This document shows, piece after piece, positions 6,950 through 12,437 of a stretch of DNA of 12,437 nucleotides. The stretch comes from Chloroflexia bacterium (GTDB lineage: Bacteria; Chloroflexota; Chloroflexia; Thermomicrobiales; UBA6265). Position numbers and translations under genes: made by a program. Location: assembly GCA_013698495.1 (NCBI GenBank), contig JACCUV010000333.1, positions 1 through 12,437 of the forward strand, written 5' to 3'. The number at the start of each line of letters is the position of its first letter. The stretch's first letter is position 1. The notes beneath the pieces are model-generated. The model searched no databases. It was not told the origin of the DNA and was given only the letters and a program-made list of their open reading frames with translations.

Positions 6950-8053
6950 ATGACTTGCATCACCGAAACGACACGGCTTTTGACTCGGGGGTCAATTGCG
7001 GCTGATCGCCGGCAAGTGTTGAAATTGGCCGCCGGCGGCGCTGTCGCGTTGGCCATGAGTAAGTCTTCGACGATGGCCCAAGAGGCGAGCCCTGAGGCGA
7101 CGCCGGCAGGCGAGTTGCTAGGCGCGCCCGGTGAACTCACGATTTACTCGGGTCGCAGCGAGGACCTGATCGCAGGCGTCATCGACATCATCGAAACCGA
7201 TGGCGAAATCGATGCCCAGGTCAGCTACGGCGGCACCGGCGAGGTGGCAATCCGGATTCTGGAAGAGGGAGCCAACTCACCGGCGAGCCTGTTCATTTCG
7301 CAAGATGCGGGAGCGCTCGGTCAACTTGCCGCCGAAGGACGATTGGCGGTGCTTCCCGACGAAATTCTGAGTCGCGTCGACTCCCGCTTCGTTTCACCGG
7401 ATGGACTGTGGATAGGACTCTCTGCCCGAGCCAGGGTTCTGGTCTACAACACCGAACTCGTGGCCGAGGAAGACCTACCGCCCTCGATGCTCGACCTTAC
7501 AGATGGATCGTGGAATGGCATGGTGGCTTGGGCGCCGACTAACGCTTCGTTCCAATCGCACGTCACCGCAATGCGCATGCTCCTGGGCGAGGAGGTCACC
7601 CGTTCGTGGCTCCAGGGCATGATCGACAACGGGGCCGTGGTGTTCGACGGCAACGGGCCGATCGTGGCTGCCGTGGTAGCTGGCGAGATCGCCGTGGGGC
7701 TCGTCAATCACTACTACCTGTGGGAAACGATCGCCGAAGCGGGTCCGGTCCCGGCCGAAAACTACTACTTTCCCGAGGGCGATATCGGATCGCTCGTCAA
7801 TATCGCGGGGGCCGGAATTCTGGCCGATTCGCCCAATCCGGAGCAGGCATTGCGGGCTCTTGACATCCTGTTGGGCGTGGGAGGACAGACGTATTTCGCG
7901 GAGAACACTTCCGAGTATCCATTGAGCGCCGGAGTACAGCCGATCTCCGAATTGCCGCCGCTCGACGATATTCAAACCCCGGATATCGATCTCTCCGATC
8001 TCGATGACCTTGAGGGCACGGTCGCCCTGCTGATGGAAGTCGGCTTGCTGTAG
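6950..8053 (+). CDS. Ferric-iron-type ABC transporter substrate-binding protein (FbpA/FutA-like), Tat-exported
   Basis: The product is 367 aa from the ATG at 6950. Residues 19-44 form a twin-arginine signal: DRRQVLKLAAGGAVAL, then a likely cleavage after STMA (41-44). A low-complexity linker (QEASPEATPAGE) precedes the binding domain, which starts GELTIYSGRSEDL (61-73). Iron-binder hallmarks are RVLVYN at 162-167, the paired Tyr in LVNHYYLWE (251-259; Tyr255-256, Fe ligands in FbpA), GDIGSLVNIAGAG at 277-289 and the closing TYFAENTSEYPL (314-325). The protein binds Fe3+ outside the membrane and delivers it to the permease encoded next. No lipobox Cys is present, so anchoring would need an uncleaved signal or another route. 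Iron is the most likely ligand by family; thiamine or another small anion is less likely. Confidence 0.9.
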   Translation: MTCITETTRLLTRGSIAADRRQVLKLAAGGAVALAMSKSSTMAQEASPEATPAGELLGAPGELTIYSGRSEDLIAGVIDIIETDGEIDAQVSYGGTGEVAIRILEEGANSPASLFISQDAGALGQLAAEGRLAVLPDEILSRVDSRFVSPDGLWIGLSARARVLVYNTELVAEEDLPPSMLDLTDGSWNGMVAWAPTNASFQSHVTAMRMLLGEEVTRSWLQGMIDNGAVVFDGNGPIVAAVVAGEIAVGLVNHYYLWETIAEAGPVPAENYYFPEGDIGSLVNIAGAGILADSPNPEQALRALDILLGVGGQTYFAENTSEYPLSAGVQPISELPPLDDIQTPDIDLSDLDDLEGTVALLMEVGLL

Positions 8054-8066
8054 TTGGCAGCGGCGG

Positions 8067-8086
8067 CCCAGGCGTCGCCGCCTGGG
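8067..8086 (+). promoter_or_regulatory. Intercistronic hairpin between binding protein and permease
   Basis: CCCAGGCG (8067-8074) and CGCCTGGG (8079-8086) make a perfect 8-bp GC-rich stem with a TCGC tetraloop, beginning 13 bases after the binding-protein stop. No T run follows, so full termination is unlikely. In ABC-importer operons such a hairpin commonly protects the 3' end of the binding-protein message or attenuates, so that binding protein exceeds permease. That role is inferred here from position and structure. Confidence 0.6.
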
Positions 8087-8141
8087 AGTGGCCGTCCCTT
8101 GTGGCGGCCAACCGATCCATGAGTACCGGATAAGGCACGCC

Positions 8142-9791
8142 ATGCAACTGATTCGCAGGGCCTCGGCAACCGAGTTTCCACCCGTGCCCACGCCCTGGAC
8201 GCGGGCGCAGGATCGGGCACGGCGGATGCCGCCCCCGGTGCTGCTGATTCCAGCGCTGGCGGTCGCCTTGCTCGTCCTCTCGCCACTCGTCTATCTCCTG
8301 GTTCGGGCCACGGACAGTGGATCCGCCTTGCCCGAATCGCTGTTTCGGGCGCGGACGATGTCTGTCACGTCGAACACCGCGCTGTTGGCGACAACTGTCG
8401 CGATTTCGGCGTCGTCGATCGCCGTGCCACTGGCGTGGCTGACGACCCGAACCAACCTGCCGCATCGGCGGTTGTGGTCCGTGTTGGCGGGATTGCCGCT
8501 GGTGATCCCGTCGTATGTCGGGGCGCTGACAATCATCGCCGCGCTCGGACCGCGAGGCATCGTCCAGGGCTGGCTCGAAGGGCCATTCGGCATCGAGCGC
8601 CTACCCTCGATCTACGGATTCGCGGGAAGCTGGCTGGCGTTGACGCTTTTCACCTATCCCTACGTCTACCTCAGCGTGCAGGCCGCTTTCCGGGGGTTGG
8701 ATCCGGCGCTGGAAGAGGCGGCGAGATGCCTGGGGATGGGACCGACCCGAACCTTTTTCCAGGCGGTCCTGCCGCAGTTGCGCCCGGCGATCGCCGCCGG
8801 CGCCCTGCTTTCGGCGCTCTATGCCGTTTCCGATTTCGGCGTCGTGTCGCTGATGCGGTACGACGTTTTCACCCGCGCCATTTACATCCAGTACCAATCG
8901 AGCTTCGACCGCAGCGCCGCCGCGGCGCTAGCCCTCGTGCTGGTGACGTTCACGATTGTGATGGTCGCCGGTGAGTGGTGGATGCGGGGTCGATCCCGGC
9001 ATTATCGCGTCGCGACCGGCGCCGCCCGGCCGCAACGCAGGCACGACCTGGGACGCTGGAAGTGGCTTGGCGTCGGGTACTGTGGAGCGGTGTTCACATG
9101 CTCGGTCGGTTTGCCGATGTTCGTGCTCCTCTACTGGTTGATGCGGGGCGCATCGACTGGCGACGCGATCCATCGATTGTTCAACCAGGCCTGGAACTCG
9201 GTCTCGCTGGGACTTGCCGCGGCCGTGTTTACGGTCGCGCTGGCCTTGCCCACCGCGATCCTCTCGGTCCGGTATCGCGGCAAGCTGACAACCACCCTGG
9301 AGCGACAGGCATATCTGGGTTTCGCGCTGCCTGGCATCGCGATTGCCCTGGCGTTCGTGTACATGGGCGCCAGGTACATCCCGTCGCTCTACCAGACCGT
9401 CTGGCTGTTGCTGATCGGCTACGCGGTGCGATTCCTGCCGCAGGCCCTGGGGGCAGAGCGCGTCTCCCTGCTCCAGATCAGCCCGCGGATAGAGGAAGCA
9501 TCCCGCACGCTCGGTGAGGGCATTCTCGGGACGCTCCGGCGCGTGACGACGCCGCTGGCGACGCCTGGTTTGCTGGCGGGATTCGGGTTGGTGGCGTTAA
9601 CCGTAATGAAGGAACTGCCACTGACGATGATGCTGGCGCCGATCGAATTCGAGACGTTGGCAACTGGTATTTGGCAAGCCACGCAAACGGGCGCCTATGG
9701 CAGGGCAGCCGCTCCTGCCCTGATACTAATCGTCGTATCGGCGGCGCCGAGCCTGATCCTGTCGCAACGAGGCTTCGAACAGACAAGCTAG
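8142..9791 (+). CDS. Ferric-iron-type ABC transporter permease, two fused domains (FbpB-like)
   Basis: The product is 549 aa, an integral membrane protein with about 11-12 hydrophobic segments, for example residues 32-54, 80-100, 112-135, 160-180, 261-277, 308-333, 352-375, 391-409, 418-432, 473-490 and 524-540. It is a tandem fusion of two binding-protein-dependent permease domains. Each carries the EAA loop that contacts the ATPase: EEAARCLGMGPTRTFFQAVL at 191-210 and EEASRTLGEGILGTLRRVTT at 451-470. One chain can therefore supply both membrane halves, as in FbpB and ThiP proteins. The ATG at 8142 is preceded by TAAGG at 8131-8135. An in-frame GTG at 8088 lies at the edge of the intercistronic hairpin and is less likely. 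A hydrophilic N-terminal segment of about 30 residues precedes the first helix. It should work with the ATPase at 9902. Confidence 0.94.
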   Translation: MQLIRRASATEFPPVPTPWTRAQDRARRMPPPVLLIPALAVALLVLSPLVYLLVRATDSGSALPESLFRARTMSVTSNTALLATTVAISASSIAVPLAWLTTRTNLPHRRLWSVLAGLPLVIPSYVGALTIIAALGPRGIVQGWLEGPFGIERLPSIYGFAGSWLALTLFTYPYVYLSVQAAFRGLDPALEEAARCLGMGPTRTFFQAVLPQLRPAIAAGALLSALYAVSDFGVVSLMRYDVFTRAIYIQYQSSFDRSAAAALALVLVTFTIVMVAGEWWMRGRSRHYRVATGAARPQRRHDLGRWKWLGVGYCGAVFTCSVGLPMFVLLYWLMRGASTGDAIHRLFNQAWNSVSLGLAAAVFTVALALPTAILSVRYRGKLTTTLERQAYLGFALPGIAIALAFVYMGARYIPSLYQTVWLLLIGYAVRFLPQALGAERVSLLQISPRIEEASRTLGEGILGTLRRVTTPLATPGLLAGFGLVALTVMKELPLTMMLAPIEFETLATGIWQATQTGAYGRAAAPALILIVVSAAPSLILSQRGFEQTS

Positions 9792-9830
9792 GCCGCCCTC
9801 TCGATTGCGTCGTCACGCCGCTTTCGAGTT

Positions 9831-9875
9831 GACATTCCGATAAACGGTTTGTCATTCCGAGGAACGAGGAATTTT
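9831..9875. repeat. Degenerate short dispersed repeat (GTCATTCnGAG...GAATC type)
   Basis: GACATTCCGA (9831-9840) and GTCATTCCGA (9851-9860) are near-identical direct copies 20 bases apart. The second is followed by GGAACGAGGAATT, so ATTCC (9854-9858) faces GGAAT (9868-9872) as an inverted repeat. The arrangement resembles a short interspersed repeat with the core GTCATTCTGAGCG...GAATC that I recall from Chloroflexota and some other genomes. The identification is from memory and needs a genome search. Confidence 0.4.
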
Positions 9876-9901
9876 GCGACCACCGAAAATCAACTGGCGC
9901 C

Positions 9902-11041
9902 ATGTCAACCAATGTGAAACCCGCGGTACATTCCTTGCACACCTTCGCTCCTGGAGTCCCACAATTGGTAGCGAATAGTCCCGTCCACGAGACGCAATCC
10001 GGGCAGCGAACACTCCTGTGCCTGAGTGTGCAAAAGCGATTTGGCGATGTGCAGGTCGTGCGCGATTTGAGTCTTTCTGTGGTGAGCGGCCAAATTCTGG
10101 CGCTGCTCGGTTCAAGTGGTTGCGGCAAAACCACGACATTGCGGATGATCGCCGGTCTCGAACACATCGATGGAGGTTGCATCGAGGTCGATGGCGAACT
10201 CGTCGCTGGCGCGGGCATTCACACCGCGCCAGAGCGCCGCAGGATTGGCATGGTCTTCCAGGACTACGCGCTCTTCCCTCACCTCACAGTCGCCAGGAAT
10301 GTGAGCTTCGGTCTCGAGCGTGGCGACAATGCGCGGCGCCGGGTGGATGAAGCGCTCGACCTCGTGGGACTCGGTGGATTCGGCGAAAGATTGCCGCAGG
10401 ATCTCTCGGGCGGACAGCAACAGCGGGTCGCGCTGGCACGCGCCCTGGCCCCCAAACCGCGCGTCTTGCTGATGGACGAGCCGTTCTCGAATCTCGATCC
10501 TGATCTTCGCGTGGCGGTCCGGCGCGAAGTGCGAGACATCCTGCGCGAGGCGAAGGCCACCGCGGTGCTCGTCACGCACGATCAGGAGGAGGCACTGAGC
10601 ACGGCAGATCGGGTCGCGTTGATGATCGACGGCGGCATCGCCCAAACCGCCAAACCTGAGGTCCTCTACAGCCGACCAGTGAGCCGCGAGGTCGCCAGTT
10701 TCATTGGGGAGGCGTACTACCTGCCCGGCGCCGCCAACGGGGACATCGTCGAGACCGAGATCGGGAAATTGCCGCTTGCTGGCCCGGCGGTGGGAGCGGT
10801 GGATGTGTTGTTGCGGCCAGAATTCGTGCGTCTCTCATCCTCCCACGAGGACGATTGCCGAGCCGCGATCGTGACCCGGCACGAGTACTTTGGCAAGTAC
10901 CACATGATCGGTGTGCAGTTGCGTTCCGGAACATTCATCAAGGCGATGACGGGTCCGGGAACGCACTTTGGCGTCGGCGAGTTCGTGCAGGTCTCGTCCA
11001 CGGTTCCATTGATCGCGTTTCCGGGGTTGCCCGCGCAATGA
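9902..11041 (+). CDS. Ferric-iron-type ABC transporter ATP-binding protein (FbpC-like)
   Basis: The product is 379 aa from the ATG at 9902. The nucleotide-binding domain (about residues 38-270) has Walker A GSSGCGKT at 70-77, the Q-loop MVFQDYALFP near 117-126, signature LSGGQQQR at 168-175, Walker B VLLMDEPF at 188-195, a D-loop, and H-loop His226 in VTHDQEEAL. The C-terminal about 100 residues look like the TOBE-type domain of CUT1/FbpC ATPases. The enzyme powers import through the two-domain permease, from which it is separated by 110 bp holding a short repeat. The start is uncertain. The ATG at 9902 lacks a Shine-Dalgarno, whereas an in-frame TTG at 9965 (codon 22) has GGAG 8 bases upstream and would give 358 aa, closer to the family length. 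The stop overlaps the tsaE start. Confidence 0.94.
   Translation: MSTNVKPAVHSLHTFAPGVPQLVANSPVHETQSGQRTLLCLSVQKRFGDVQVVRDLSLSVVSGQILALLGSSGCGKTTTLRMIAGLEHIDGGCIEVDGELVAGAGIHTAPERRRIGMVFQDYALFPHLTVARNVSFGLERGDNARRRVDEALDLVGLGGFGERLPQDLSGGQQQRVALARALAPKPRVLLMDEPFSNLDPDLRVAVRREVRDILREAKATAVLVTHDQEEALSTADRVALMIDGGIAQTAKPEVLYSRPVSREVASFIGEAYYLPGAANGDIVETEIGKLPLAGPAVGAVDVLLRPEFVRLSSSHEDDCRAAIVTRHEYFGKYHMIGVQLRSGTFIKAMTGPGTHFGVGEFVQVSSTVPLIAFPGLPAQ
9953..9956 (+). promoter_or_regulatory. RBS supporting an alternative TTG start of the ATPase
   Basis: GGAG lies 8 bases before the in-frame TTG at 9965. Starting there removes 21 poorly conserved-looking residues. No comparable site precedes the ATG at 9902. 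Confidence 0.4.
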
Positions 11042-11505
11042 CCGACGACGATGTGGTTGCGATCCGCGACCACGACGGCATGGTCGACTATGGTCGGAAG
11101 TTCGCGAAGGATTTACGAGCGGGCGATGTCGTGCTGCTCCACGGCGACCTCGGGGCCGGGAAAACGACCCTGACGCAGGGCATCGCCGCCGGACTCCATG
11201 TTGGTGAGGTGATTCAGAGCCCGACATTCGCGATCGTGGCTGAGCACGATGGCACGGACGCCGAGGGGGCGCCGATTTGCCTCTACCATCTCGACCTGTA
11301 TCGCCTCGCCACACGCGAAGAGCTTGACGGCGTGGGCTATGAGCAATACCTCGAACCCGTTGACGGAATATCGGTGATCGAGTGGCCCGAGCGCGCCGGC
11401 GCGTGCCTACCGGATCGATTCTGGCTCTTGCGCATAGAATACAGTCCTGCCGGCGGGCGAACCGTCCGCCGAGAGTGGCACGTTCAGCGGAATCAAAGCT
11501 CGTAG
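11038..11505 (+). CDS. tsaE: tRNA threonylcarbamoyladenosine biosynthesis ATPase TsaE
   Basis: The product is 155 aa, the normal length for TsaE (YjeE). With TsaB, TsaD and TsaC it makes t6A at position 37 of ANN-decoding tRNAs, acting as the ATPase that resets the TsaBD complex. Motifs are Walker A GDLGAGKTT at 36-44, SPTFAIV at 61-67, the YHLDLYRL segment at 83-90 and VIEWPER at 113-119. The ATG at 11038 overlaps the TGA of the upstream ATPase as ATGA, so the start is fixed by coupling; the frame is open further upstream but only inside the ATPase gene. No tsaB or tsaD follows, unlike many genomes where tsaE and tsaB are adjacent. A weak GGGG precedes the start, which fits coupled re-initiation. 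Confidence 0.95.
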   Translation: MTDDDVVAIRDHDGMVDYGRKFAKDLRAGDVVLLHGDLGAGKTTLTQGIAAGLHVGEVIQSPTFAIVAEHDGTDAEGAPICLYHLDLYRLATREELDGVGYEQYLEPVDGISVIEWPERAGACLPDRFWLLRIEYSPAGGRTVRREWHVQRNQSS

Positions 11506-11536
11506 TAACCGTATTGAAGGTCAAGGGGATGGAGTC

Positions 11537-11581
11537 ATGAATGCTCCTTGGCCAACCCTGGTGTCCGACCAGACCGAGTGA
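11537..11581 (+). CDS. Possible 14-residue micro-ORF after tsaE
   Basis: ATG at 11537 to TGA at 11579-11581 encodes MNAPWPTLVSDQTE. It is preceded by the purine-rich AAGGGGATGGAG, which contains good Shine-Dalgarno matches, though the nearest one is only 2 bases away. No family can be assigned to so short a peptide, and it may be chance. Confidence 0.15.
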   Translation: MNAPWPTLVSDQTE

Positions 11582-11628
11582 TGTCACGTGCCGTTAATGG
11601 TCGATCACGGTACCGCCCCTACGAAAAT

Positions 11629-11642
11629 TTTCACGCGTGAAA
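11629..11642. promoter_or_regulatory. Perfect 14-bp palindrome, operator-like
   Basis: TTTCACGCGTGAAA is a perfect palindrome with a central CG step, the layout common to LacI-family operators. It directly follows AAAATTTT (11624-11631). It lies between the 3' ends of tsaE and the convergent binding-protein gene, so no visible gene starts beside it. Confidence 0.4.
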
Positions 11643-11655
11643 CGTGCTACATACG

Positions 11656-11688
11656 ACAAGGGGCGCCGGCATTGCCGGCGCCCCTTGT
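11656..11688. terminator. Strong bidirectional terminator
   Basis: ACAAGGGGCGCCGGC (11656-11670) and its exact complement (11674-11688) form a 15-bp perfect stem with an ATT loop. It sits between the convergent tsaE and solute-binding-protein genes, 38 bp past the latter's stop. The T runs are weak on both sides, but stem strength and position make termination for both strands the natural reading. Confidence 0.8.
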
Positions 11689-11693
11689 TCCCC

Positions 11694-11713
11694 ACGATTC
11701 CGGTAACGATTCC
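11694..11713. repeat. Short direct repeat beside the terminator
   Basis: ACGATTCC occurs at 11694-11701 and again at 11706-11713, 12 bases apart, between the terminator and the stop of the minus-strand binding protein. I attach no function to it. Confidence 0.4.
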
Positions 11714-11726
11714 CGGATGCGAGTGA

Positions 11727-12437
11727 CTAACCTTCGATTTCGGCGAGCTGCTCCAGCACCGCGGCCGCTTCCGGCTCGAGCTCGGCGGTGACTTCCGCCC
11801 AGACTTCCTCCGCTGGCCGGTTCTGGACCAGGATCTGCTCCCACCCGCGGCCAAGAATTTGGTCGCCGCCAGGGATGAAGACACGCGCCGAATCCTGCGG
11901 CTTGGTCAACGGCAGTTGCTCAACGGCAACGCGGGCATTGGGGTTTTCGTCCAGGAACGCCTGCTCTTCTTCGCTTTCAATCGCCGAGGTCCGGACCGGC
12001 ATGTAGCCTGTCGCCTGCGACCACATCGTGGTCTGCTCGGTGTTCGTGCTGAAGCCGATGAACGCCATCGCCGCCTGCTGCCTGGATTCTTCCAGTCCGG
12101 ACATAATCGAAAGACCGGTGCCGCCGGTGCAGCAACCGAATTCAAGCTCTTCCGGCAGGAAGGCGGTCTTGAAGTTGAACTGGGCGGTCTCGCGGGTCGT
12201 GCCGAGCGAACCGGTCGACTGCATGCATGCCACCGACACTCCGGTGTTGAAGTCAGTGCCTGGTTCGGCCACTGCGAGCGCATTGCCGCTTTCGACAAAC
12301 TCGCGCATGAACTCGCCGCAGTTCACGGCGCCTTCTTCCTCGAGCAGGATGTTGAAATCCGCGTCGGAGTAATCGCCGCCGAATGCCCACGTCGGGCCGT
12401 GCAGCACCCAGGCCCCGTATGAGGCGGCGCTGCCGAA
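11727..12437 (-). CDS. ABC transporter solute-binding protein, sugar/glycerol-3-phosphate (UgpB-like) type, C-terminal part
   Basis: The stop is the minus-strand TAG at 11727-11729, and the frame is open to the window edge, so the N-terminus (signal and first lobe) lies outside. The 236 visible residues begin FGSAASYGAWVLHGPTWAFG. They include the family-typical GEFMREFV, CMQSTGSLG and TAFLPEEL, and late in the chain FIGFSTNTEQTTMWSQATGY, followed by MPVRTSAIES. This order matches extracellular binding proteins of family 1 (UgpB and CUT1 sugar binders), which capture a sugar or glycerol-phosphate compound outside the cell for a permease pair. The segment is unusually rich in Cys for an exported protein (NCGEF, ACMQ and the vicinal FGCCTGG). 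A GTG codon at 12407 is internal and not a start. The permease genes are not in the window. Confidence 0.9.
   Translation of the reverse strand, partial: FGSAASYGAWVLHGPTWAFGGDYSDADFNILLEEEGAVNCGEFMREFVESGNALAVAEPGTDFNTGVSVACMQSTGSLGTTRETAQFNFKTAFLPEELEFGCCTGGTGLSIMSGLEESRQQAAMAFIGFSTNTEQTTMWSQATGYMPVRTSAIESEEEQAFLDENPNARVAVEQLPLTKPQDSARVFIPGGDQILGRGWEQILVQNRPAEEVWAEVTAELEPEAAAVLEQLAEIEG

Noticed and set aside
7475..8191. Minus-strand open frame of 238 codons over the binding-protein 3' end
   Set aside because: It is the complement of conserved iron-binder residues and of the intercistronic hairpin, so it is a shadow frame.
9829..9857. TTGACA as a -35 box for a separate ATPase promoter
   Set aside because: The hexamer is perfect, but no acceptable -10 lies 16-18 bases downstream, and the bases belong to the repeat-like element.
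11585..11590. CACGTG hexamer near the terminator
   Set aside because: A six-base palindrome is expected by chance in GC-rich DNA and has no partner site nearby.

Overview
The window looks like a chromosomal segment from a GC-rich bacterium, most likely Chloroflexota of the Thermomicrobiales type. This is an inference. It rests on the high GC content, on the proline/threonine/alanine/glutamate-rich linker right after the Tat signal of the iron-binding protein (ASPEATPAGE, a style common in that group), and on a degenerate copy of a GTCATTCnGAG...GAATC-type short dispersed repeat at about 9831-9875. I see no phage, IS, CRISPR, tRNA or rRNA.

Layout. (1) 2-193: the 3' end of an unidentified plus-strand gene. 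It abuts, with no spacer, the stop of a minus-strand gene at 194. (2) 194-1501, minus strand: a two-gene unit, an NTF2/SnoaL-like protein followed by an alpha/alpha-toroid (prenyltransferase/terpene-cyclase-fold) protein. (3) 1502-1849: a gene-poor gap with a small dyad, a possible promoter and short broken reading frames. (4) 1850-4798, minus strand: a Ski2-like DExH helicase (HelY/Mtr4-type) with a C-terminal DSHCT domain. (5) 5033-6049, plus strand: thiL, divergent from the helicase. (6) 6222-11505, plus strand: a nitroreductase-family flavoprotein, then a complete ferric-iron-type ABC importer (Tat-exported binding protein, two-domain permease, ATPase), then tsaE, whose ATG overlaps the ATPase stop codon. 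(7) 11506-11726: an intergenic stretch with a 14-bp perfect palindrome and a strong 15-bp-stem terminator. (8) 11727 to the window end, minus strand: the C-terminal part of a second binding protein of the sugar/glycerol-3-phosphate (UgpB-like) type, convergent with tsaE.

How the genes fit together. The iron importer is complete: a periplasmic-type binding protein with the paired Tyr of FbpA/FutA proteins, a fused FbpB-like permease with two EAA loops, and an FbpC-like ATPase with a C-terminal TOBE-like region. An intercistronic hairpin between binding protein and permease probably sets their expression ratio. The nitroreductase just upstream could be a flavin reductase serving iron release, but that is speculation. 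tsaE (tRNA t6A modification) appears translationally coupled to the transporter ATPase, which is an unexpected pairing. thiL (thiamine diphosphate synthesis) and the helicase are ordinary housekeeping genes.

I do not see a convincing new defence or mobile system. The items most worth a second look are the tsaE/iron-importer coupling, the structured intergenic elements, and the unexplained 1.5-1.85 kb gap.
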